A DNA stretch of 64,000 nt from JBDTSW01 sp963807385 (GTDB taxonomy: Bacteria > Actinomycetota > Thermoleophilia > Solirubrobacterales > 70-9): positions 82,900-146,899 of the forward strand of contig CAWEBQ010000005.1 in NCBI GenBank assembly GCA_963807385.1, given 5' to 3'. The translations under genes were made by a program, and so were the position numbers. This document shows positions 1-8,059 of the stretch, piece by piece. Numbering within the stretch: position 1 is the first letter of the stretch; the number at the start of each line of letters is the position of its first letter. Under the pieces are notes generated by a model. The model saw only the letters and a program-made list of their open reading frames with translations, made no database searches and was not told the origin of the DNA.

Positions 1-1328
1 TCCGAGGCCAGCGTCCACAGGAAGGCGGTCGCATCGCCCGGCGCGTACCGCGCGGTCTCCTCCGAGCCACCGTCGAGCGTGGTCGGCCGCTCCGTCGCCA
101 CGGCGACGCGTGCGCGCGTCCGCCGGATGACCTTCCGCACTCGCAGATCGAGGATCGGCATCGCGTGCATGAGGTCCGTCCCCAACACCAGGATCGAGTC
201 GGCGGCGTCGATGTCGGCCACGGCGGCTCCCCGCTCGGGGCGCGAGAGCTCGACGAGCGCCGCGCGGGTCGTCGCCCCGGCGGCGCGGGAGTCCACGTTC
301 GGCGAGCCCAGGGCGCCGCGGAGAATGCGCTGCAGCAGATAGGCCTCCTCGTTCGAGGTCCCGCCGGAGGCGATCGCGGCGGCCTTCCGGCCTGCCACGC
401 GTAGCCCTTCGGCCGCCGCCTCGAGCGCCTCCTCCCAGGCGGCCGGGCGCAGCGAGCCGCCCTGGCGGACCATCGGCTGGGTGATGCGGTCCTCCGAGGA
501 CATCATCTGGAAGCCGAAGCGGCCCTTGTCGCAGAGCCACCCGTCGTCGACGTCGTGGTTGTCGCGTGCCAGCACCCGTGCGACGCCCTCGTCGCGAACC
601 GTGAACTTCACGTTGCACTGGCTAGGGCACAGCGTGCACACCGACCCGGCGTCCTCGATGTCCCAGGGCCGAGCGCGGAACCGATAGGCCTCGGATGTCA
701 GCGCGCCCACCGGGCAGAGCTCGATGATGTTGCCGTGGAAGGGAGCGATGTAGGGGCGGTCGTCGAAGGTCCCGACGTAGGTGCTCGACCCGCGCTCCAG
801 TAGTTGGAGTTGCTCGTCCTCGGCGACCTCCTGGCTGAACCGAACGCAGCGGTAGCAGAGGATGCAGCGCTCGCGGTCGATCCGCACGAGCGGGGATAGG
901 GGGATCGGCTTCTGGAAGTGTCGCTTGGGGTCGGTCACGCGACTGCGGCCGGGCCCCCAGCCCATCGCGATGTCCTGCAGCGGGCACTCGCCGCCCTTGT
1001 CGCAGACCGGGCAGTCCAGCGGATGGTTGACCAGCAGGAACTCGACGACCGCGTTCTGCGCCTCCTTCACCCGATCGGTTCGCGTGTAGACGACCATGCC
1101 GTCGCGGATCGGCGTCGAGCACGCCGTCTGGAGCTTTGGGATGCCCTCGACCTCGACCAGGCACATCCGGCAGGCGCCGACCGGCTCGCCCAGCTTCGGC
1201 TCGTAACAGAACACCGGGATCTCGATGTCGCCGTGCTTGGCGGCGTCCACCAGCATCGTGGCCTCCGGCGCCGTGACCTCGATGCCGTCGACCACGAGGG
1301 TCACGTCCTGGCGCGGGCGGACGGCCAC
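1..1328 (-). CDS. nuoG: NADH-quinone oxidoreductase subunit G (NuoG), C-terminus cut by window edge
   Basis: Iron-sulphur electron-transfer subunit of respiratory complex I, in the peripheral arm. About 442 N-terminal residues are present. They show the 2Fe-2S cysteines (CYEPKLGEPVGACRMC), the H-x3-C-x2-C-x5-C cluster (NHPLDCPVCDKGGEC), a ferredoxin-like CILCYRC motif, and the start of the molybdopterin-oxidoreductase-like domain with CTLCPSQC. The GTG start overlaps the nuoF stop by one base (TAGTG), so translation is probably coupled. It is the last nuo gene visible; nuoH and later genes would lie beyond the left edge. No frame break is seen in the visible part. Confidence 0.95.
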   Translation of the reverse strand, partial: MAVRPRQDVTLVVDGIEVTAPEATMLVDAAKHGDIEIPVFCYEPKLGEPVGACRMCLVEVEGIPKLQTACSTPIRDGMVVYTRTDRVKEAQNAVVEFLLVNHPLDCPVCDKGGECPLQDIAMGWGPGRSRVTDPKRHFQKPIPLSPLVRIDRERCILCYRCVRFSQEVAEDEQLQLLERGSSTYVGTFDDRPYIAPFHGNIIELCPVGALTSEAYRFRARPWDIEDAGSVCTLCPSQCNVKFTVRDEGVARVLARDNHDVDDGWLCDKGRFGFQMMSSEDRITQPMVRQGGSLRPAAWEEALEAAAEGLRVAGRKAAAIASGGTSNEEAYLLQRILRGALGSPNVDSRAAGATTRAALVELSRPERGAAVADIDAADSILVLGTDLMHAMPILDLRVRKVIRRTRARVAVATERPTTLDGGSEETARYAPGDATAFLWTLAS

Positions 1329-2644
1329 TAGGCCTCCACCGCGATAGCGTCCAGCGGCGGCGCGACGTCGAGCGGGGTGGGGGCGGACTCCCGCGCGCTC
1401 GCGACCGCCTCATCGAACTCGCCGCGGAACTTCGCGACCATCGAGGCCACCGGCATCGCCATCGCGTCGCCCAGCACGCACAAACAGTTGCCGATGATGT
1501 TCTCCTGGACCGAGGAGATGATGTCGAGGTCCATCGGGGTGGCCTCGCCCCGGACCACGCGCTCGAGCATCTTCACCGTCCAGTTGGTGCCCTCCCGGCA
1601 GGGGGTGCACTTACCGCAGGACTCGTGGTGGTAGAAGCGCGCGGTGCGGAGGGCCAGCTCGGGGACCGAGATCGAATCGTCGGCGACGATGATGGCTCCC
1701 GACCCCAGCATCGACCCGGCCTCGGCCATCGCCTCGAACGAGTACGGCAGGTCGAGCTCGTCCGCGGTGAGCACCGGGGCCGAGGAGCCGCCGGGAAACC
1801 AGCACTTCACGGAGCGGCCCGGGGGCGTGCCGCCCGCCAGGCCCTCGATGATCTCGCGCGAGGGGATGCCGAGCTCGATCTCGTAGTTGCCCGGCCGCTG
1901 GACGCAGCCCGACACCGAGACGACCTTGGTGCCCGGTGACTGCTCGGTGCCGAAGCTCGTGAACCAGTCGGCGCCGTTGTTGACGATGTGGGGGAGGTTG
2001 GCGAGCGTCTCGACGTTGTTGATCAGCGTCGGCCCGCCGTAGAGGCCCTGGATCGCGGGGAAGGGCGGCTTCAGGCGCGGGTTGCCGCGCTTGCCCTCCA
2101 GCGAGTCGAGCAGCGCAGTCTCCTCGCCGCAGATGTAGGCGCCCGCGCCACGGTGGACGACCAGGTCGATCGCGGTCCCCGTCCCAAGGACGTTCTCGCC
2201 GGCGAACCCTGCCTCGTAGGCCTCCGTGAGCGCGCCGTCGAGTACGTCGGCGACCTCCCAGTACTCGCCCCGGATGAAGATGAACGCGTAGCGCGCGCCG
2301 GCGGCAAGGCTGGCGATCAGGCAGCCCTCGATCAGCTGGTGCGGGTTCTTCTGCATCAGCTCGCGGTCCTTGAAGGTGCCGGGCTCGGACTCGTCCGCGT
2401 TGCAGCACAGGTACTTCTCCATGTCGCCTCGCGGGAGGAACCCGGCCTTCTTGCCCATCGAGAACCCCGCGCCGCCACGGCCGCGCAGGCCCGAGGCCTC
2501 CAGCGAGCTCAGCAGCTCGTCGGGCTCGAGCCCGCGGAAGGCGCGCTCCAGCGCCGTGTATCCGCCACGCGCCCGGTAGCCCTCCATCGTCGGGAGCCTG
2601 GGATCGTCGATGTGGCGGTAGAGCAGCCGCGTCTCCTCAGCCAC
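1328..2644 (-). CDS. nuoF: NADH-quinone oxidoreductase subunit F (NuoF)
   Basis: NADH- and FMN-binding subunit of complex I, the entry point for electrons. The 438 residues carry the glycine-rich NADH site (GLRGRGGAGFSMGKK), the FMN-region motif GAGAYICGEETAL, and the C-terminal 4Fe-4S cysteines SCGKCTPCREG followed by the distal cysteine in GNCLCVLGD. Length is typical of the family. The GTG start lies 8 bp inside the end of nuoE, consistent with translational coupling in the operon. Confidence 0.97.
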   Translation of the reverse strand: MAEETRLLYRHIDDPRLPTMEGYRARGGYTALERAFRGLEPDELLSSLEASGLRGRGGAGFSMGKKAGFLPRGDMEKYLCCNADESEPGTFKDRELMQKNPHQLIEGCLIASLAAGARYAFIFIRGEYWEVADVLDGALTEAYEAGFAGENVLGTGTAIDLVVHRGAGAYICGEETALLDSLEGKRGNPRLKPPFPAIQGLYGGPTLINNVETLANLPHIVNNGADWFTSFGTEQSPGTKVVSVSGCVQRPGNYEIELGIPSREIIEGLAGGTPPGRSVKCWFPGGSSAPVLTADELDLPYSFEAMAEAGSMLGSGAIIVADDSISVPELALRTARFYHHESCGKCTPCREGTNWTVKMLERVVRGEATPMDLDIISSVQENIIGNCLCVLGDAMAMPVASMVAKFRGEFDEAVASARESAPTPLDVAPPLDAIAVEA

Positions 2645-3398
2645 CGCTCACCCCCGCCACACGCGGGTCGGGCTCCGGCTCCGGGCCGCCCGCGGCGCCG
2701 CGCCGCGCGAGCGCCTTTTCCGGCAGCACATCATCGCCGGCGTTCATCTGCGCGACGGCGACGGCGGCGTCGGTCAGCTCGAGCGGCCCGTAATAGATCT
2801 CGTTGATCGAGGCCATCGGGGCCATGTCGCACGCGCCCAGGCACTCGAATCCCTGCACGTAGTACTCGCCGTCGGGTGAGCTGGCGCCGCCGTGGGCCGC
2901 TGCGCCCTGATCGACGCCGGCCGCCTCGCAGAAGGCGCCAAGCAGCTCGTCGGCGCCGTTCATCCAGCAGGAGATGTTGTGGCAGACGAGGACGCGCTTG
3001 GTGCCCTCCGGCTGAGTGTGAAAGAGGTCGTAGAAGCTCGCGACCGACTGCAGGTAGGCGGGGGTGAGGCCCATGACGGCGGCCGCCTGGCGGATGCCGT
3101 CCGGGGAGCACCACCCGTGGTGGCGCTGGATCGCCCACAGGGCGGGGATCGAGGCCGAGCGAAGCTCCGGGTAGCGCGACATCGCCGCCTCGATCGTCTG
3201 CCTGAGCTCCGCCGGGATGTCGACCTCGTGGAGCTCCGGGACGCGCTCGGCGTCCTCGGGCGTCATCGAGTCGATCAGCTCGGCGCGCTGCTCTGCGGTC
3301 AGGTCGTCGGTCGGCCGAAGCGTTGCCGACCGCAACCCGCCCGGATCACCGGTCGCCGGCGCTTCCTGAGAGGACTTGTCGCGAGGTTGCTCTGTCAC
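2637..3398 (-). CDS. nuoE: NADH-quinone oxidoreductase subunit E (NuoE)
   Basis: Thioredoxin-like 2Fe-2S subunit of complex I that partners NuoF. The core begins near residue 60 and contains the cysteine pairs CHNISC and CLGACD typical of the family. About 60 extra N-terminal residues are acidic and low-complexity, and the C-terminus has a short Pro/Gly tail. I chose the GTG at 3398 because it forms a GTGA overlap with the nuoD stop. An open frame continues further upstream inside nuoD, but that part is a shadow. Confidence 0.93.
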   Translation of the reverse strand: MTEQPRDKSSQEAPATGDPGGLRSATLRPTDDLTAEQRAELIDSMTPEDAERVPELHEVDIPAELRQTIEAAMSRYPELRSASIPALWAIQRHHGWCSPDGIRQAAAVMGLTPAYLQSVASFYDLFHTQPEGTKRVLVCHNISCWMNGADELLGAFCEAAGVDQGAAAHGGASSPDGEYYVQGFECLGACDMAPMASINEIYYGPLELTDAAVAVAQMNAGDDVLPEKALARRGAAGGPEPEPDPRVAGVSGG

Positions 3399-4762
3399 CG
3401 GTCGATGCCTCCGAGGATCGGGTCGAGCATGGCCAGGTTCTGGATCATGTCGGCCACGTACTCGTCGATGCACATGTCGCGCAGGCACTGGAGGTTCACG
3501 AACGAGGAGTCGCGGAAGTGCACCCGCGCGGGCTTCGCGGATCCGTCGGCGACGACGAAGCAGCCGAGCTCCCCCCGCGGCCCCTCGATCGGGTGGTAGA
3601 CCTCGCCGGGAGCGACGCGGAACCCCTCGGTGACGAGCTTGAAGTGGTGGATCAGGGACTCCATCGAGGTCGACAGCTCGTGGCGGGGCGGCAGCACGAC
3701 CTTGCGATCGTCCGCGATCCACGGCCCCTCCGGGAGCCCGTCGATGGCCTGGCGGACGATTCTCACCGACTCCCGCATCTCCTGGATCCGGACGCTGTAG
3801 CGGTCCCAGCCGTCGCCGACGGTGCCGACCGGGATCGAGAACTCGTGATCCGAGTAGGAGAGATAGGGGTCGGCCTTGCGCAGGTCCCAGGGCTCGCCGG
3901 CGGCGCGCAGCAGCGGCCCGGTCACGCCCAGCTCCAGAAGGCGCTCCCGGGAGACGATCCCGACCCCCTTGGTCCGCTGGAGGAAGATCTCGTTGCGGGT
4001 CAGCATCGCCTCGTATTGGTCGATCCGCGTGGGCATCTCGTCGCAGAAGGCGCGCACCTTCTCGGCGAAGCCGACCGGGATGTCCTCGAAGACGCCGCCG
4101 ATCTGGAAGTAGCGGGTGTGCATCCGCTGGCCGGAGGACATCTCGAACATGTCGAGGATCCGGTCGCGCTCGCGGAAGCAGTAGAAGAACATGGACATCG
4201 CGCCGAGGTCGAGCGCCGATGTGCCGAGCCACACCAGGTGCGAGTGGATCCGGTTCAGCTCGAGGTGGATCACCCGCAGGTACTTGGCACGCTCGGGGAT
4301 CTCCAGCTCGAGCAGCTGCTCGACGGCGCCGCAGTAGGCCTGCATCTGGAAGTAGTAGGAGATGTAGTCCATCCGCTCGACGAACGGGATGACCTTCCAG
4401 TAGCTCTTGTCCTCACACGATTTCTCGATGCCGGTGTGGACGTAGCCCACGATCGGCTTCAGGTCGCGGACGATCTCGCCCTCCAGGCTCACGAGCAGGC
4501 GCAGCACCCCGTGGGTTGCCGGGTGGTGCGGGCCCATGTTGATCGTCATCAGTTCGGCGTCTGCGCTACCCGGATCGAGCCCGGACTTCTCGATCGGCGA
4601 GGTTCCGATGACCGTCGCGTCGGTGTGCGCGACCCGGTCGCGCCCGGGCGCCGGCGAGGTCCCGTGCCGCACGGACCCCGACGCCCCCGGACGGGGGAAC
4701 TCGATCGAGTCGTCGGTGTCCTGGGCGGGAGCGGAGGAGGCGGCGGGCGTTGGTTCAGTCAC
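3395..4762 (-). CDS. nuoD: NADH-quinone oxidoreductase subunit D (NuoD)
   Basis: 49-kDa-type subunit of complex I, forming part of the quinone site with NuoB. The conserved region begins at MTINMGPHHPATHGVLRLL (about residue 73) and runs to the C-terminal LDPILGGIDR. The roughly 70 residues before it are Ala/Pro/Ser-rich and not part of the usual family fold. The GTG at 4762 gives a 4-bp GTGA overlap with the nuoC stop; an alternative GTG at 4771 would add three residues. Confidence 0.95.
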   Translation of the reverse strand: MTEPTPAASSAPAQDTDDSIEFPRPGASGSVRHGTSPAPGRDRVAHTDATVIGTSPIEKSGLDPGSADAELMTINMGPHHPATHGVLRLLVSLEGEIVRDLKPIVGYVHTGIEKSCEDKSYWKVIPFVERMDYISYYFQMQAYCGAVEQLLELEIPERAKYLRVIHLELNRIHSHLVWLGTSALDLGAMSMFFYCFRERDRILDMFEMSSGQRMHTRYFQIGGVFEDIPVGFAEKVRAFCDEMPTRIDQYEAMLTRNEIFLQRTKGVGIVSRERLLELGVTGPLLRAAGEPWDLRKADPYLSYSDHEFSIPVGTVGDGWDRYSVRIQEMRESVRIVRQAIDGLPEGPWIADDRKVVLPPRHELSTSMESLIHHFKLVTEGFRVAPGEVYHPIEGPRGELGCFVVADGSAKPARVHFRDSSFVNLQCLRDMCIDEYVADMIQNLAMLDPILGGIDR

Positions 4763-5289
4763 TCGTACCACCGCGGCGTCTCGTTCTCGGTGTTGGTGAA
4801 GATCACCGGCTCGCCGCCGATTGGGAAGTCTCGTCGCTGCGGCCAGCCGGCGTACTCCTCCGGCATCAGGATCCGGCGCAGATCCGGGTGGCCGCGGAAG
4901 ACGATCCCGAAGAAGTCGTAGGCCTCGCGCTCCTGGAAGTCCGCGGTCGGGAAGAGCTCGACGCAGGAGTCCAGCTCGGGCAGCGCGTCGTCGCCGGGGT
5001 CGGCGAGCGCGGCCCGCACCCGCAGACGCTCGACGCGCGCCATGCTCAGCAGCTCGTAGTGGACCCCGAAGCGGGGCTCGGCCGGCAGGTAGTCGGCCGC
5101 GTGCAGGCTGGCGAGGAAGCGGTACTCCTGGCCGGGGGTGTCTCGCAGCCAGCCGAGCACGGCCAGCACCTGGGAGGGATCGACGATCAGACAGGCCTGG
5201 CCGCGGTCGTGGTAGGTCTCCAGCACCGAGCCGGGGTGAGCGTCGTTCAGCTCCCCCGCGATCAGCTCCAGGCCGGGGGCATCAGGCAT
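4759..5289 (-). CDS. nuoC: NADH-quinone oxidoreductase subunit C (NuoC)
   Basis: 30-kDa-type subunit of complex I, 176 residues and not fused to NuoD. The family signature is clear near the C-terminus: EREAYDFFGIVFRGHPDLRR followed by the RRDFP motif. It overlaps the end of nuoB by 8 bp and nuoD by 4 bp, so it is an internal gene of the nuo operon without its own promoter. Confidence 0.95.
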   Translation of the reverse strand: MPDAPGLELIAGELNDAHPGSVLETYHDRGQACLIVDPSQVLAVLGWLRDTPGQEYRFLASLHAADYLPAEPRFGVHYELLSMARVERLRVRAALADPGDDALPELDSCVELFPTADFQEREAYDFFGIVFRGHPDLRRILMPEEYAGWPQRRDFPIGGEPVIFTNTENETPRWYE

Positions 5290-6040
5290 TCGAGCCGCCG
5301 TTAGCGTCCGGGTCGCCGGCGGCCCGGGCGATCTCGCGCGCGCGCTCGTACTCGGAGATCCCGCCGGTGGTGATCGAGACGTCCCGAGCCCACTCCTCTG
5401 TTCCTTGGGCGTTGTAGCGCGTGCGCCACCCCGGATCGGGGTTCCCCAGGATCTTGCGCTGGAGCTTGTTGAACCCGTAGAGCAGCGCCTCCGGGCGGGG
5501 AGGGCAGCCCGGCACGTGGATGTCCACCGGCATGAACTTGTCGGCGCCCTGGACGACGGCGTAGTTGGAGAACATCCCGCCCGAGGAGGAGCAGGCCCCC
5601 ATCGAGATCACCCACTTCGGTTCCAGCATCTGGTCATACAGGCGGCGGACGACGGGAGCCATCTTGATCGAGACCCGCCCGGAGAGCATTAGAAAGTCGG
5701 CCTGGCGGGGCGAGGCCCGCATCGCCTCGGCGCCGAACCTGGCGATGTCGTAGCGGGGCGAGACGATCGACATCATCTCGATGGCGCAGCATGCGAGGCC
5801 GAAGGTCGCCGGGAACATCGCGTTCGCGCGCCCCCAGTTGAGGACCTTCTCCAGCCGGGTCGGCATCACGGCCTCCTCTACGAAGCGCTCCAGGTCCTCC
5901 TCCGAGAGGTCCCCGCGAAGCATGTCGCGGGCCTTGAGCTGGCGGACGCGGAGCTCCTCGGGCGACCGCGGCTGCTCGAGGGGCGAGAGCCCGCGGATCT
6001 TCTCCCGTCTTACTTCCAATCGAGCGCGCCCTTCCTCCAC
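5282..6040 (-). CDS. nuoB: NADH-quinone oxidoreductase subunit B (NuoB)
   Basis: Carries 4Fe-4S cluster N2, the final electron donor to quinone. The cluster ligands are visible as tandem cysteines in ATFGLACCAIEMM, then GACSSSGG and HVPGCPPRPE. The assigned GTG start gives 252 residues and overlaps nuoA by 31 bp. The first 55 residues are charged and unusual for the family, so a later ATG (about 5923) is also possible. The C-terminal tail after the conserved core is also longer than usual. Confidence 0.94.
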   Translation of the reverse strand: MEEGRARLEVRREKIRGLSPLEQPRSPEELRVRQLKARDMLRGDLSEEDLERFVEEAVMPTRLEKVLNWGRANAMFPATFGLACCAIEMMSIVSPRYDIARFGAEAMRASPRQADFLMLSGRVSIKMAPVVRRLYDQMLEPKWVISMGACSSSGGMFSNYAVVQGADKFMPVDIHVPGCPPRPEALLYGFNKLQRKILGNPDPGWRTRYNAQGTEEWARDVSITTGGISEYERAREIARAAGDPDANGGSNA

Positions 6041-6369
6041 ACGTAGACCAGGGCCACAAGCAGGAGGGCGACGAAGATGAGGATCTCGGCGAGGACGAAG
6101 AAGGAGTCGGCGCCGTTCAGGATCACCCCGACCGGATACAGAAACACCACCTCGATGTCGAAGAGGATGAACAGCATCGCGACCAGGTAGAACGAGACCC
6201 CGAAGCGGAACGTGCGGGAGACCTCGGTGGGGACCCCGGACTCATACGGCTCCGACTTCACCTTGCTCGGGCGCTTCGGTCCGACGATGCTGTTCAGCAT
6301 TACCAGCGCGCCGCCGACGAGAACCCCGAGTCCGGCGAAGACGATCACTGGGAGGTAGCTGCGCAGCAC
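6010..6369 (-). CDS. nuoA: NADH-quinone oxidoreductase subunit A (NuoA), first gene of operon
   Basis: Small membrane subunit of complex I: 119 residues with three predicted transmembrane helices (about 5-27, 62-83 and 90-112) and the conserved loop YESGVP plus FDIEVVFLYP. It is the first gene of the nuo operon. The GTG start has no ribosome site in front of it; a TACCCT -10 element ends 7 nt upstream, so the operon mRNA is probably leaderless. Confidence 0.96.
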   Translation of the reverse strand: MLRSYLPVIVFAGLGVLVGGALVMLNSIVGPKRPSKVKSEPYESGVPTEVSRTFRFGVSFYLVAMLFILFDIEVVFLYPVGVILNGADSFFVLAEILIFVALLLVALVYVWRKGALDWK

Positions 6370-6376
6370 CGCCCAT

Positions 6377-6382
6377 AGGGTA
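6377..6382 (-). promoter_or_regulatory. -10 element of nuo operon (TACCCT, 7 nt before GTG)
   Basis: On the minus strand TACCCT is followed by seven bases and then the nuoA GTG. Transcription would start at or within a base or two of the start codon. No consensus -35 is obvious. Confidence 0.6.
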
Positions 6383-6463
6383 CGACTTTGTGCGCATCTG
6401 CCACATAGTGATTTTCCGCATGAACATGGGAAAAACCCGACCGCTCAACACGGATATGCCCCG

Positions 6464-6895
6464 ATGGACACCTTCCACCTCGTAGTCGGCGTGCTCGTCC
6501 TCGGCGCGAACCTCCTCGCCGGGGCCTGGGGTGCCTGGGCGTGGTTCCGTCAGGAGCCGGCGGTGGGCTTTTGGTACGCCCTGCGTTTCGCGCAGATCGT
6601 CGTCGTCTTCCAGGTGATGCTGGGGTCGGTGCTGTTGCTGCTGGGCCAGGCGGCGGCGGACCTCCATTACCTCTACGGCGTGCTGCCGATCGTGGTCTCG
6701 CTGACCGCGGAGGCGATCCGCTCCGGGGCGGCCGAGCGGGAGCTCGAGGGCCTTGACTTCGACTCGCTCCCGAAGGTCCGCCGGCGCGCGATCGCGATGG
6801 CCATCGTCCGCCGGGAGACGGGGATCATGGCGGTTTCGGCGCTGATCATCGTCTTCCTGGCGCTCCGCGCCGCGGGGACGACGCCGATCATCTAG
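6464..6895 (+). CDS. Small polytopic membrane protein, unknown function
   Basis: 143 residues with four predicted transmembrane helices (about 4-26, 37-60, 66-84 and 120-138) and a charged cytoplasmic stretch (EGLDFDSLPKVRRRA) between helices 3 and 4. I do not recognise the family. It is divergent from the nuo operon and convergent with the flavin reductase gene. A GATATG element lies just upstream of the ATG, so transcription may be leaderless. No catalytic motif is visible. Confidence 0.75.
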   Translation: MDTFHLVVGVLVLGANLLAGAWGAWAWFRQEPAVGFWYALRFAQIVVVFQVMLGSVLLLLGQAAADLHYLYGVLPIVVSLTAEAIRSGAAERELEGLDFDSLPKVRRRAIAMAIVRRETGIMAVSALIIVFLALRAAGTTPII

Positions 6896-6951
6896 CTCGG
6901 ACCACTCCAAGACGTGAGGACCCTGTGCGCTGCGGCGAAGCGGGGGCGCCA

Positions 6952-6998
6952 TCGATTGGCACCTGAGTTGCGCTCAGGGTGCTTCAGGTGCCAATCGA
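6952..6998. repeat. Perfect 15-bp inverted repeat between convergent genes
   Basis: Arms TCGATTGGCACCTGA and TCAGGTGCCAATCGA enclose a 17-nt loop. A shorter hairpin (CCTGAG/CTCAGG, 6962-6978) competes with the outer stem. It lies in the 186-bp gap 6896-7081 between two converging genes, so a bidirectional terminator is the simplest reading, although there is no T-run. I see nothing else in that gap. Confidence 0.7.
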
Positions 6999-7081
6999 CG
7001 GGGGCCGTGGGGTTGCGAGGGGGCACGCGGCTGTGCTAGAGGGCACGGCTGTGCGGTCGCACAACTCGAGGGGAGGACGAT

Positions 7082-7564
7082 CTAGACGGCGCGGTAGCCG
7101 CCCCGGTGGAAGATCAGTGCGTCGCCATCATCGCCGCCCAGCATCGCGGCGGCGCCGATCAGGATCACGTGATCACCCTCCTCATGAGCTTCGTGCAGCT
7201 CGCAGGCGACCCACAGCGGAGCGCCATCCACGATCGGCACGCCCCCGTGATCGCTCCACGGCACGTCGGCCCACTTCTCCGAATGGGGGGCCTTGGTCGC
7301 AAAGGCGCGCGCGACCGATTCCTGGCGGCGGCCCAGCACGCTTACGCCGAAGCGGCCCGCCGCTCGCACCGCTCCGAGGGTGCGAGAGGCGACGTCGAGC
7401 GACGCCAGCATGAGGGGCGGATCCAGCGATAGCGACGCGACGGCGTTCGCGGTGGCGCCCAGCGGGCCGCCCGCGCCGGGCGCTGAGACGACCGTGACAC
7501 CGGTCGGCAGGCGGCCCATCGCATGGCGAAACTCATCGGGTGTGGGCGCTGTGGTGTCAGGCAA
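7082..7564 (-). CDS. Flavin reductase-like domain protein (HpaC/RutF type)
   Basis: About 160 residues of the FMN-binding split-barrel flavin reductase family, which reduces FMN or FAD with NAD(P)H and often supplies a monooxygenase. Family features are MGRLPTGVTVVSA at the N-terminus, LMLASLDVASRTL, FGVSVLGRRQ and the C-terminal FHRGGYRAV. The start is taken as TTG 7564 because a TACTTT -10 element ends nine bases upstream; upstream codons in the same frame overlap the divergent cytochrome gene. No monooxygenase is adjacent, so the partner is unknown. Confidence 0.85.
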   Translation of the reverse strand: MPDTTAPTPDEFRHAMGRLPTGVTVVSAPGAGGPLGATANAVASLSLDPPLMLASLDVASRTLGAVRAAGRFGVSVLGRRQESVARAFATKAPHSEKWADVPWSDHGGVPIVDGAPLWVACELHEAHEEGDHVILIGAAAMLGGDDGDALIFHRGGYRAV

Positions 7565-7573
7565 GGTCAGGCG

Positions 7574-7583
7574 AAAGTATGAT
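7574..7583. promoter_or_regulatory. Overlapping divergent -10 elements (TATGAT plus, TACTTT minus)
   Basis: The ten bases AAAGTATGAT hold TATGAT on the plus strand (7578-7583, nine bases before GTG 7593) and TACTTT on the minus strand (7579-7574, nine bases before TTG 7564). Both flanking genes are probably transcribed leaderless from this near-symmetric core. Confidence 0.6.
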
Positions 7584-7592
7584 GCCGCCCGC

Positions 7593-8039
7593 GTGCCCGG
7601 CCCTCGACTCGATCGTCTCGCACTCATCGGAGCCGCCGTCTTCGCGGCGCTCGCGCTCAGCGCGTGCGGCAGCGAGGGCATCGAGGTTTCCGAGAACGAT
7701 CCCATGCACGAGGGCGCCGTTCTGTTCGCGGAGCGCTGCGGCGGGTGCCACTCGTTGAGCGCTGCGGGATCCACCGGCTCGGCCAACCGGGCGCTTCGCA
7801 ATCAGGGCCCGAACCTGGACGAGCGCATCGAGTCCGAGGAGGACGTGCTCTACGCGATCCGCAACGGTGGATTCTCCGGCGCGATCATGCCGCAGAACAT
7901 TCTGGTGGGAGCGGAGGCCGAGCTGGTCGCCGAGTTCGTCGCCGAGTACGCGGGCAACGACGTGAATCGCCCGCCTTCGCCCTCCTCGGTGGACGCCGAG
8001 GCGGTCGACGAGTCCGGGCCCGCCGCGGGCACCGAGTAG
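7593..8039 (+). CDS. Lipoprotein c-type cytochrome
   Basis: 148 residues. A lipoprotein signal peptide ends in the lipobox LSAC (about residues 21-24), so the protein is anchored outside the membrane. The haem-c site is CGGCH, and IMPQN probably supplies the distal methionine. The mature domain is a single mono-haem cytochrome c, with an acidic Pro/Ser-rich tail. It could be a small electron carrier for respiration, but no oxidase gene is nearby. GTG 7593 directly precedes the signal peptide. Confidence 0.88.
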   Translation: MPGPRLDRLALIGAAVFAALALSACGSEGIEVSENDPMHEGAVLFAERCGGCHSLSAAGSTGSANRALRNQGPNLDERIESEEDVLYAIRNGGFSGAIMPQNILVGAEAELVAEFVAEYAGNDVNRPPSPSSVDAEAVDESGPAAGTE

Positions 8040-8059
8040 ATCGCGGCTCAGGAGTCGCC

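Noticed and set aside
7293..7592. Longer cytochrome start upstream in the same frame
   Set aside because: It would overlap the divergent flavin reductase gene and lose the N-terminal lipoprotein signal peptide.
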